In this document: one piece after another, positions 1 through 5,991 of the stretch
Numbering within the stretch: the first letter of the stretch is position 1
Layout of the letters: each line of letters begins with the position of its first letter
Assembly (NCBI GenBank): GCA_002358955.1
Contig: DEPV01000111.1
Coordinates: 1 to 10,682, forward strand
Direction: 5' to 3'
DNA: 10,682 bases
Source: Erysipelothrix sp. UBA3383
GTDB taxonomy: Bacteria; Bacillota_I; Bacilli_A; Erysipelotrichales; Erysipelotrichaceae
Notes under the pieces: model-generated
Databases searched by the model: none
The model's input: only the letters and a program-made list of their open reading frames with translations
Told to the model about the DNA's origin: nothing
Program-made: the position numbers and the translations under genes

Positions 1-17
1 ATATAACTTTACAATAC

Positions 18-49
18 AAAAAAGATACGCCATGCAAGCTGTATCTTTT
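18..49 (-). terminator. Intrinsic terminator of the esterase/CoA-binding/HAD operon
   Basis: A 9-bp perfect inverted repeat pairs AAAAGATAC (20-28) with GTATCTTTT (41-49) around a 12-base loop. On the minus strand it is followed by a T-run formed by the A bases at 18-23. It lies 6 bases after the stop codon of the HAD phosphatase gene, so it would end the three-gene transcript. The stem is AT-rich at its base, so strength is probably moderate. Confidence 0.8.
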
Positions 50-55
50 GAGGTA

Positions 56-868
56 TTAAACTTTTATAAAGTGTTTGATGATATCACTCACACATGCCTC
101 GTTATATGTGTAGGGACTGATATAATCGGCACTTTTTTTAACATCTTCTACAGCGTTTTGTGGGGCGCCAGCATATCCTGCGATTTGAATCATGGATAAA
201 TCATTGAGATTATCCCCAATACTTAAAATCTCTTCTACTTTAATATTTAGAAGTTCTGCCACTTCTTTTATCGCAACGCCCTTAGAAACACCTTTTGGGT
301 TGAATTCTAAATAGCGATTGGATGAATAAGAAATTTCTAAAGTATCTTTGATATCTTGAGGCAACTGATGCTCTAAATCTTTTAAGTAATCAAGGTCTAA
401 ATCTTGATAAAGAATCTTTAAGATGGGTGTATCTTTAAGAAAGTTGAGGGAAGTCTCATCACTTTCTTCAAAACCAGGGAAGTTTCGAATGTGATGTTTC
501 TCATCATCATTTAAAAAATACATATAGGTATGGTCTTCCACATACACATGCATCGTCACTTTTTCTTTAAAACCAAATTCAAAGAGTTTTGAAACAACCT
601 CAAAATCTAAGACATGTGATTTTAAGACGTGGTGATCTATGTTTCTGTGAATCATGCCACCATTATAAGAAATGGTCATGTCTTCTTCGTCAAATAAATC
701 TAAGTCTTGAATGGTTTTTTCTAAAGAGTAGTAAGGACGACCAGTTGCAGGTATAAAATAAATGCCCATGTCTTTTAAAGTTTGTATGGTTTTAAAATCT
801 TCAGGCGCAATATTTTTTTCTGCATCTAAAAGTGTTTCATCAAGATCAGAAATTACAGCTTTTATCAT
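56..868 (-). CDS. Cof-type HAD-superfamily sugar/nucleotide phosphatase
   Basis: This is a cytosolic Mg-dependent phosphatase of the HAD superfamily, Cof/Hydrolase_3 subfamily, which typically dephosphorylates sugar phosphates, nucleotides or cofactors such as FMN or PLP. Motif I is DLDETLLD with nucleophile Asp8 and acid/base Asp10. Motif II is the Thr in ATGRP (Thr42). The catalytic Lys lies in PKGVSKG (Lys196). Motif IV is GDNLNDLSM with the metal-binding Asp219 and Asp223. The region between motifs II and III (about 80-190) is the C2B-type cap. The 270-residue length is normal for the family. The start is supported by a perfect AGGAGG (874-879 on the plus strand, read as its complement) 5 bases upstream of ATG, which overlaps the stop codon of the preceding gene. 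It is the last gene of a three-gene operon. The substrate cannot be read from the sequence. Confidence 0.93.
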   Translation of the reverse strand: MIKAVISDLDETLLDAEKNIAPEDFKTIQTLKDMGIYFIPATGRPYYSLEKTIQDLDLFDEEDMTISYNGGMIHRNIDHHVLKSHVLDFEVVSKLFEFGFKEKVTMHVYVEDHTYMYFLNDDEKHHIRNFPGFEESDETSLNFLKDTPILKILYQDLDLDYLKDLEHQLPQDIKDTLEISYSSNRYLEFNPKGVSKGVAIKEVAELLNIKVEEILSIGDNLNDLSMIQIAGYAGAPQNAVEDVKKSADYISPYTYNEACVSDIIKHFIKV

Positions 869-877
869 AAGTGCCTC

Positions 878-1273
878 CTAATAATTTTCGTAGTTGTATA
901 AGTGTAGTACGCAATCTTTAATCACATTGAGTCTTAAAAACTTTGCTTTTTCAGTGATTTCTTCACTTACTGAACCTGGTTGAAGCCATAGGGTTTTGAT
1001 GCCAAGTGTGAATGTTTCATGGAGATAGTCAATGCCAATACTGGGGTTTACGATCAAGATGACACAATCAATGGGTTTGCCTACATCTGAGAGTTCATTA
1101 TAAATATGATGGCCTTCAATTTCATCGTAAATAGGATTGATGCCATAAACGTTTTTACCTTTCTCTAAGAGTTTCATAAAGATTTTATAAGAATAACGTT
1201 TGGGGTTATCACTCATACCGATGATGGCGTAGTTTTGGTGGTCATTTAAATATTGTAGTGCTTCTTTGTCCAT
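878..1273 (-). CDS. CoA-binding domain protein (YccU/CoA_binding_2 family)
   Basis: This is a 131-residue single-domain protein with a Rossmann-like CoA-binding fold, of the YccU-type family. The nucleotide-binding start of the fold is YAIIGMSDNPKRYSY (residues 15-29), with the typical GxSxNPxRxSY pattern. It continues with GINPIYDEIEG (44-54), DCVILIVNP (69-77) and the family signature LWLQPGSVSEE (95-105). Members bind CoA in structural studies, but their cellular role is undefined, so none is assigned. The ATG shares its A with the stop codon of the upstream esterase gene (TAATG), and an AAGGAG (1279-1284, complement) lies 5 bases before it. Translational coupling is therefore likely. The downstream HAD phosphatase starts 9 bases after its stop. 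Confidence 0.9.
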   Translation of the reverse strand: MDKEALQYLNDHQNYAIIGMSDNPKRYSYKIFMKLLEKGKNVYGINPIYDEIEGHHIYNELSDVGKPIDCVILIVNPSIGIDYLHETFTLGIKTLWLQPGSVSEEITEKAKFLRLNVIKDCVLHLYNYENY

Positions 1274-1878
1274 TATGACTCCTTCAGGGTTTTATCAAAC
1301 CATTCTTTTAATAAATCAATTTCTCTTTGACGCATGCGATGGTCTAAATCACAAGATACGTGTTCTACGTTCGCACCGTTTTTCTTTAAGCGTACTTCAG
1401 CTTCATAAGCGCGCTCTGGTGGAATGACAGTATCTTTTGTGCCGCTATGGATGAGAATTTCCATATTGTTTAAAGGCATCTCATTTGTTTCTATATCTAA
1501 GTCCATGGGACGCAGTAAGATGGCTTTTTCAAAAATCTTTTCTTCATTTAAAAGTAAGGCAATAATGGCGTTGGCACCATTTGAAAATCCCATCGCCCAC
1601 ATTTCACCTAAGTTGTAGCGTCTTTTAAGCATGAGTAATATTTTTTTTATGTTGGTGGCTTGTTTCAGCATGTCCTCTAAATCAAGTAAGTCATCTTCAT
1701 GTCTGACCTTCGCAAAGCGTCTTTTCCCATGACTCACCACATCACCCCTCAGCGCAAGGTGGTTCATATCTGGCGCAACAGATTGTGCTAAGTGAATCAG
1801 GGAGTTTTCATCGCCCCCTGTACCATGGAATAAAACCAAGGTCTTATCACTCCCGTTGTGTTTATACGTGTGATACAT
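1273..1878 (-). CDS. Alpha/beta hydrolase, carboxylesterase/phospholipase (MhqD/YpfH-like)
   Basis: This is a 201-residue serine hydrolase of the compact esterase/phospholipase group of the alpha/beta-hydrolase fold. The oxyanion segment is LFHGTGGDE (residues 16-24). The nucleophile elbow is GFSNGAN with Ser99. The acid is in HSGTKDTVIP (Asp149), and the catalytic His is in LDHRM (His180). The protein lacks a signal peptide and should be cytosolic. Related small enzymes hydrolyse short acyl esters, and some (MhqD, CatD neighbourhoods) occur in quinone-stress operons, but no such regulator or dioxygenase is present here. It is the first gene of its operon. An AAAGGAGA box lies about 8 bases before ATG and an extended -10 promoter lies about 30 bases upstream. 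The substrate is unknown. Confidence 0.9.
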   Translation of the reverse strand: MYHTYKHNGSDKTLVLFHGTGGDENSLIHLAQSVAPDMNHLALRGDVVSHGKRRFAKVRHEDDLLDLEDMLKQATNIKKILLMLKRRYNLGEMWAMGFSNGANAIIALLLNEEKIFEKAILLRPMDLDIETNEMPLNNMEILIHSGTKDTVIPPERAYEAEVRLKKNGANVEHVSCDLDHRMRQREIDLLKEWFDKTLKES

Positions 1879-1908
1879 GTATCTCTCTCCTTTAATCTTC
1901 TATCATTC

Positions 1909-1917
1909 ATTATACCA
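1909..1917 (-). promoter_or_regulatory. Extended -10 promoter of the esterase operon
   Basis: The minus strand reads TGGTATAAT: a consensus TATAAT (1909-1914) preceded by the TGN extension (1915-1917). The appropriately spaced -35 region is only A-rich, which is usual for extended -10 promoters. Transcription would start near 1902, giving a leader of about 24 bases with the ribosome binding site. This lies just after the nrd terminator, so the esterase operon has independent initiation. Confidence 0.7.
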
Positions 1918-1954
1918 AAATAGTTGTGCTTTTTTTAAAGAAGTGATTTGGCGT

Positions 1955-1984
1955 AAAAAAAAGGAAACAGAAGATTGTTTCCTT
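1955..1984 (-). terminator. Strong intrinsic terminator of the nrd operon
   Basis: A perfect 9-bp stem pairs AAGGAAACA (1961-1969) with TGTTTCCTT (1976-1984), with a 6-base loop. On the minus strand it is followed by a run of T (A bases 1955-1962 on plus). It starts 6 bases after the stop codon of the alpha-subunit gene. Confidence 0.92.
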
Positions 1985-1990
1985 GATTCA

Positions 1991-3661
1991 TTATGCTTCA
2001 CAGACAGCACAGAGTTTGTCTTTAGAGAATTGTTGTGCTGCGTTTGTGGAGTGTTGGTAGTAAAGTGATTTAATGCGGTTTTCCCAAGCGAACAGATAAA
2101 GGTTGTTGATGTCTTTTGCGCTCATTTTTGGGTTAACCATGATGTTGAGTGATTGTGATTGATCGATGAATTGTTGGCGAATGGATGCTTGATCTAAAAC
2201 GACATATTGATCGATTTCACTGAATGTCTTGAAGACTTCTTTTTCATGATCACTTAGGAAGTCTAAGTGTTGTACGGAACCATCGTGGTTACGAATATCA
2301 GTCCATACATCACGTGTATTCTTACCTAGTTTTTCTAAAACTTCTTCTAAGTATACGTTACGGATTGTAACTTTTGATTTAGCAACGTCTTTAACATAGT
2401 TGTTAGACCAGATTGGCTCAATACTTTGAGATACCTGTCCTAGGATGAATGCTGAAGATGTTGTCGGTGCTACAGCTGTCAGTGTTGTATTACGACGTCC
2501 ATATCCCTTTAAGATTTCTGGTTCACCATACAGTGTTGCTAACTCTTTTGATGCTTCTAAAGCACGTTCTTGGATGAACTTGAAGATCTTAGCATTCAGT
2601 TTTGTAGCATCCATACTTTCAAAAGGAATCATCTTGGATTGTAGGTATGAGTGCCATCCTAAAGTTCCAAGTCCCAGTGCTCTGTTATCAACTGCGAATT
2701 TGTATGCTTTTTCCATGAATGTAAAAGCCATACGGTCTTCACTGTTTTCAGAGTCACGAAGTGCCTCAAGTTTTGTAATGAAGTCTGTCATAACTGCATC
2801 TAGGAAGAAAATCATGGTTTCAACAGCATCTGTATCTTTCCACTCATCAAAGTATAGTAAGTTCATTGATGATAGGTTACATACAAAAGACCATTCTTCG
2901 TTGTTTGGTAAAGCAATTTCTGAACATAGGTTTGAGTGGTGGATTGTTAGTCCTTTATCTTTATAAACATCCACTGTTTCATTGTTTACAGTGTCTCTAA
3001 AGAAGATGTATGGGTAACCAATCTCAACACGGCGTTGAATTAATTTAGCCCATAGTGCACGTTTGTCAGTGTCTCCTGCAATCATTGCTTCCATCCATTC
3101 ATTCCCTACAGTAACACCGTGAGTTAATTCTTGGATAGGGTCTCCTTCAGTACCGATTTTAAGGAATTCTTCGATATCTGGGTGCTCAATTGGTAAGTAA
3201 GGTGCAAAACGTCCGCGACGAGTTGATCCTTGTGAAACAACATCAATGATGGTTTCGAATAATTTCATGAAGTGAACTGAACCTGATGATTCCCCATTAT
3301 CAGTGATTGGTGCACCACGATGGCGTAGATCACCAAAGTAACCTGATGTTCCACCACCAAATTTACTCATCATACCAACTTCAGCTTGAGTGTATAGGAT
3401 CCCTCCCATATTATCTTCAAGATAAGATCCAAAACAGCTGATTGGAAGTCCTTTATCGATTCCAAAGTTGGACCAGATTGGTGATGACATGGAGTAGTAT
3501 CCCTTTTCCATGTAATCGTAGAATTTATCAGCAAAACCTTCAATGCCTAGTAATTCTTCTGCTTTATTAGCGATAAAGCGAACGCGGTCTTCAGGTGTGA
3601 CACCTTCTGTTAAATAGCCTCGTGATAGGAACAAGCGGCTGTGTTCGTTTAACCATTTCAT
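1991..3661 (-). CDS. nrdA: Class I ribonucleotide reductase alpha (catalytic) subunit lacking an ATP-cone
   Basis: This is the catalytic subunit that reduces ribonucleotides to deoxyribonucleotides, working with the beta subunit encoded just upstream. The active-site cysteine lies in SNLCSEIALP: Cys246, with Asn244 and Glu248 as the usual partners. The redox pair is Cys76 (PISCFGSYL) and Cys261 (FVCNLSSMNL). The Tyr pair of the radical-transfer chain is Tyr534-Tyr535 (KSLYYQHSTN). A C-terminal CAVCEA gives the swinging-arm dithiol Cys551/Cys554, which is re-reduced by thioredoxin or a glutaredoxin-like partner. The phosphate-binding region is near APTTSSAF (398-405). At 556 residues it is about 200 shorter than E. 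coli NrdA because the N-terminal ATP-cone is absent. It is not truncated, since AAAGGAG lies 9 bases before its ATG. The symbol could also be written nrdE; the subclass is inferred from the beta subunit. Confidence 0.95.
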   Translation of the reverse strand: MKWLNEHSRLFLSRGYLTEGVTPEDRVRFIANKAEELLGIEGFADKFYDYMEKGYYSMSSPIWSNFGIDKGLPISCFGSYLEDNMGGILYTQAEVGMMSKFGGGTSGYFGDLRHRGAPITDNGESSGSVHFMKLFETIIDVVSQGSTRRGRFAPYLPIEHPDIEEFLKIGTEGDPIQELTHGVTVGNEWMEAMIAGDTDKRALWAKLIQRRVEIGYPYIFFRDTVNNETVDVYKDKGLTIHHSNLCSEIALPNNEEWSFVCNLSSMNLLYFDEWKDTDAVETMIFFLDAVMTDFITKLEALRDSENSEDRMAFTFMEKAYKFAVDNRALGLGTLGWHSYLQSKMIPFESMDATKLNAKIFKFIQERALEASKELATLYGEPEILKGYGRRNTTLTAVAPTTSSAFILGQVSQSIEPIWSNNYVKDVAKSKVTIRNVYLEEVLEKLGKNTRDVWTDIRNHDGSVQHLDFLSDHEKEVFKTFSEIDQYVVLDQASIRQQFIDQSQSLNIMVNPKMSAKDINNLYLFAWENRIKSLYYQHSTNAAQQFSKDKLCAVCEA

Positions 3662-3689
3662 ATGTAGTTTCTCCTTTATATTATATTAA

Positions 3690-4958
3690 TTAGAATAAGT
3701 CATCGGCAGTAATACTGCGGGTACGTTTTGAGTAGTTGATTGAACGTTTCACAAAGAAGTCAACGTGTTTTGTTGCAACAACTTCATCATCAAACCAGTC
3801 CGTAGCTTCAACTGCAGCTTCATCAACTTCGAATAATTTCTTGTATCCAACGCTGACTAATGAGTTGTTAAGACGATTCTTAACAAATTCTTTAACAGTA
3901 GCTTTTGGTAAGAAATCAAGATCTCCTGCTTCATAGATCCAGTCAATTACATCAGACTCAGAGTCCATTGCCAATTGACATGCTTCGTATACTTCACGTT
4001 CCATTTCTTCATCAAACCACTCTGGATGCTCCTCACGTAAGATATTGATTAAATCAATACCAAAGAGTCCGTGTAGTTGTTCTTCCTTTGAAGTTGCTTC
4101 AATGGCATTAGACATCCCCTTGAATAGGTTTTGATGTTTATTGAATGACATGATGATTAAGAATTGTGAGAACAATGATACGTGTTCTATAAATAGAGAG
4201 AATAGAAGTACGGATAATGTGTAATCACGGTTGTTTTCGGTACGTGCTAATACAGAACTTTTTGTTAAGTAATCAACACGTTGGTTTAATGCTGGAATTT
4301 CACGGATTTTCTCAAACTCATGATTTAATCCTAAGATTTCAAGTAAGTGTGAGTAAGCATCGTGATGACGTACTTCACTTTCTGCAAAGGTATAACCTAC
4401 TGACCCAATTTCAGGTTTAGGCATACGGTGATACAGATCACCCCAGAATGTTTTAACAGCAACTTCAACTTGAGCAATTGCCAACATCGCATTGGTAATA
4501 GCACTTTTCTCAACTTCATTAACATTGACTTTAAAGTCTTGAATATCAGATGTATAGTTGAATTCTGTATGCAACCAGTAAGAGTGTTGAATCGCTTCTT
4601 TATACTCTTCAAGTTCTGGATACTCATACGGTTTTAAGTTTAAACGGAATGCAAACAAGTCTCTTCGACGTGCTTGACTGCGTAATTCACGATAAATGAT
4701 GTAAGCCTTCGCTGTATTTTTGTATTCAGAATAAAGTAAAGCTTCCTCTACATAGTCTTGAACCTTCTCAACAGTTAGGTTTTGATAGTCGTTATTCTTG
4801 ATGATGATTTCAAGAGCTTGTTGCATTAGTTTCTCAGCTTCGTCTTGTCCAAACTCTCCAGTTTGTTCTCCAGCTTTGAAAATTGCTTTTTGAATCTTTA
4901 ATGGTTCAAAATTAACTGCTTGTCCATCTCTTTTAGTAATTAATTTAGGTAATGTCAC
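3690..4958 (-). CDS. nrdB: Class I ribonucleotide reductase beta subunit with N-terminal ATP-cone fusion (class Id-like NrdB)
   Basis: This is the metal-containing radical-generating subunit. Residues 5-95 form an ATP-cone (KLITKRDGQAVNFEPLKI, then helices ending ELRSQARRR), a domain normally found on the alpha subunit. The ferritin-like core follows. Ligands inferred by alignment with E. coli NrdB are Glu165 (QVEVAVKTFWG), Glu195 and His198 (FAESEVRHHDAY), Glu258 (LFIEHVSLF), and Glu293 and His296 (SKEEQLHG). Tyr202 aligns with the radical Tyr122, and Trp128 with Trp48. The tail KRTRSITADDLF is the likely alpha-binding peptide, with Tyr409 a candidate for the interface tyrosine. The start is GTG, chosen because AAAGGGG lies 7 bases upstream and the cone would otherwise be cut. 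It is 28 bases from the alpha gene, in one operon. Cone-bearing beta subunits are known to be inhibited by dATP through oligomerisation and belong to a manganese-type class Id group. That subclass is inferred here. Confidence 0.94.
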   Translation of the reverse strand: MTLPKLITKRDGQAVNFEPLKIQKAIFKAGEQTGEFGQDEAEKLMQQALEIIIKNNDYQNLTVEKVQDYVEEALLYSEYKNTAKAYIIYRELRSQARRRDLFAFRLNLKPYEYPELEEYKEAIQHSYWLHTEFNYTSDIQDFKVNVNEVEKSAITNAMLAIAQVEVAVKTFWGDLYHRMPKPEIGSVGYTFAESEVRHHDAYSHLLEILGLNHEFEKIREIPALNQRVDYLTKSSVLARTENNRDYTLSVLLFSLFIEHVSLFSQFLIIMSFNKHQNLFKGMSNAIEATSKEEQLHGLFGIDLINILREEHPEWFDEEMEREVYEACQLAMDSESDVIDWIYEAGDLDFLPKATVKEFVKNRLNNSLVSVGYKKLFEVDEAAVEATDWFDDEVVATKHVDFFVKRSINYSKRTRSITADDLF

Positions 4959-4965
4959 AATAGTA

Positions 4966-4972
4966 CCCCTTT
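4966..4972 (-). promoter_or_regulatory. Ribosome binding site deciding the GTG start of the beta subunit
   Basis: The minus strand reads AAAGGGG, 7 bases before the GTG at 4956-4958. No ATG is available between this site and the conserved ATP-cone start, so the GTG start is well supported. Confidence 0.75.
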
Positions 4973-4988
4973 CTTCTGTCTACAAATA

Positions 4989-4994
4989 ATTATA
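4989..4994 (-). promoter_or_regulatory. -10 element of the nrd operon promoter
   Basis: There is a consensus TATAAT on the minus strand, about 30 bases upstream of the GTG start. The best -35 candidate at 17-bp spacing (ATGCTA, 5012-5017) matches only 3 of 6 consensus bases, so the promoter may need an activator or be moderate. No recognisable NrdR box (ACACNATATATNGTGT type) flanks it. Confidence 0.6.
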
Positions 4995-5127
4995 GCCCAT
5001 CACTCTTCTTTTAGCATTTAGAAAGACTACTTTTATGCAAAATAAAAATATTATCTTCGCTTATCGTTAGAGACTTAACGTTTATCATTAATCTAATTAA
5101 TAAGTGAAAGAATTATCAATACTTGAC

Positions 5128-5169
5128 AAACTTGCTTGTTAACTAACCTCAATGCAATTAACAAAGTTT
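5128..5169. repeat. Composite inverted repeat upstream of the nrd promoter
   Basis: TTGTTAA (5136-5142) pairs with TTAACAA (5158-5164), and the arms continue after a 3-base bulge as AAACT (5128-5132) with AGTTT (5165-5169). That gives 12 bp around a 15-base loop. Another TTGTTAA lies at 5178-5184, within an arm (about 5171-5189) that is an imperfect inverted match to about 5095-5112. It could be a protein-binding dyad or a structured leader; the sequence does not decide this. Confidence 0.45.
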
Positions 5170-5231
5170 CATTCACTTGTTAATTAATTATCGACCACAA
5201 GAAGCCTGATTCACAAATTCCAAAGTAAAAC

Positions 5232-5255
5232 CTGATAATCTTTCCTAATTATCAG
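5232..5255 (-). terminator. Probable intrinsic terminator of the membrane-protein gene
   Basis: A perfect 8-bp stem pairs CTGATAAT (5232-5239) with ATTATCAG (5248-5255) around an 8-base loop. On the minus strand it is followed by GTTTTACTTT. It lies 27 bases after the stop codon. The stem is AT-rich and the T-tract is interrupted, so efficiency may be modest. Confidence 0.6.
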
Positions 5256-5282
5256 ATCGTTCCACTTAAAATATAAGATTGA

Positions 5283-5777
5283 TTAACGATGACGATAGTA
5301 CTGATTATAAATTGCTATCGCAGTATAATAAATCATTAGTACATTGAATACCAGCATCACGCGTGCAATACTTCTCAAATAAATTACTGAAAATAGGAAG
5401 ATGACACTCATGCAAACACCTAATAGTATAATGAGAATATTATAGAAATAACGCGCAAAATCTGCTTCAGCGAAAACTCTTAGACCAGTATAAAAAAGAG
5501 AGGATAATACGGATAGTGCTACAATCATTTCTATTGCAGTATCATAAGATGATGAATGTTCCATCCCTGAAAGTCCTTCAAAGCCAGTAAGCATCATAAA
5601 AAGAATATAGGAAAAGATTAAAGATCCATATTCAGGTAAGAAAGAACTGTAGTCAAATGTATAATTTTTTAACTTATAAATACGTCGTGCACTAAAACCC
5701 ATCAGAACCAATGGTATCCCAAGGTACATACAAAGAATTAGAAGTGAAAAAATGCCGTTAAACGATATCTGAATCAT
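5283..5777 (-). CDS. Hypothetical five-helix integral membrane protein
   Basis: I do not recognise this 164-residue protein. It has about five hydrophobic segments, at roughly residues 7-28, 48-67, 80-98, 111-133 and 137-157. Short basic or polar connections separate them, such as SARRIYKLKNY after the first helix. There is no cleavable signal and no catalytic motif. The end is tyrosine-rich and basic (NQYYRHR). The start is supported by AGGAGGT about 8 bases before ATG. It has its own -10 element and a following hairpin, so it seems to be a single-gene unit. It sits between the GH85 gene (upstream) and the nrd operon (downstream), and neither neighbour suggests a role. Confidence 0.8.
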   Translation of the reverse strand: MIQISFNGIFSLLILCMYLGIPLVLMGFSARRIYKLKNYTFDYSSFLPEYGSLIFSYILFMMLTGFEGLSGMEHSSSYDTAIEMIVALSVLSSLFYTGLRVFAEADFARYFYNILIILLGVCMSVIFLFSVIYLRSIARVMLVFNVLMIYYTAIAIYNQYYRHR

Positions 5778-5803
5778 AGGATTACCTCCTGCTTGATATC
5801 CTA

Positions 5804-5809
5804 ATTATA
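5804..5809 (-). promoter_or_regulatory. -10 element for the membrane-protein gene
   Basis: The minus strand reads TATAAT, 26 bases upstream of the ATG, giving a predicted leader of about 20 bases that contains AGGAGGT. No convincing -35 is present at 16-18 bp spacing. Confidence 0.5.
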
Positions 5810-5959
5810 CCTTATTCAATCCATAAAATACGGCTGATAAACACTTACCATCAATACTTTAAAAAGCAGATTCATCCACACAAGTTAGATTCACCTACGA
5901 AAGTCTGTTCCAACTTACTTTATGCGTGGTACACAGTGTAGTAGCAGTACGAGAATAGA

Positions 5960-5986
5960 AAAGCCTCACAATCCATGTAAGGCTTT
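5960..5986 (-). terminator. Intrinsic terminator of the GH85 gene
   Basis: An 11-bp stem with one G-U pair joins AAAGCCTCACA (5960-5970) and TGTAAGGCTTT (5976-5986) around a 5-base loop. On the minus strand it is followed by TTTCTATTC. It begins 5 bases after the stop codon. Confidence 0.85.
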
Positions 5987-5991
5987 AATTA

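Larger units (their letters stand above)
4959..5282. other. 324-base intergenic region upstream of the nrd operon
   Basis: This stretch holds the nrd ribosome binding site and -10 element at its left end and the terminator of the membrane-protein gene at its right end (5232-5255). In between is an AT-rich segment of repeated TTAACAA/TTGTTAA words forming a composite inverted repeat (5128-5169). No open reading frame with a ribosome binding site and no recognisable RNA family was seen. Confidence 0.7.

Noticed and set aside
2445..2966. Plus-strand open frame of 173 codons inside the alpha-subunit gene, plus several shorter plus-strand frames elsewhere
   Set aside because: They lie opposite clearly conserved genes, lack ribosome binding sites and encode no recognisable domain; shadows of the real coding strand.
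1991..3661. Possibility that the alpha subunit is truncated at its N-terminus (556 residues versus about 760 in E. coli)
   Set aside because: The ATG has a good ribosome binding site, all catalytic residues are present, and the missing segment is the ATP-cone, which is present on the beta subunit instead.
5123..5151. Plus-strand consensus -35 TTGACA at 5123-5128
   Set aside because: No -10-like sequence follows at 16-18 bp, and no plus-strand gene lies downstream.
4959..5282. Searched for NrdR boxes upstream of the nrd operon
   Set aside because: No pair of ACACNATATATNGTGT-like sites was found; only AT-rich words without the conserved ends.
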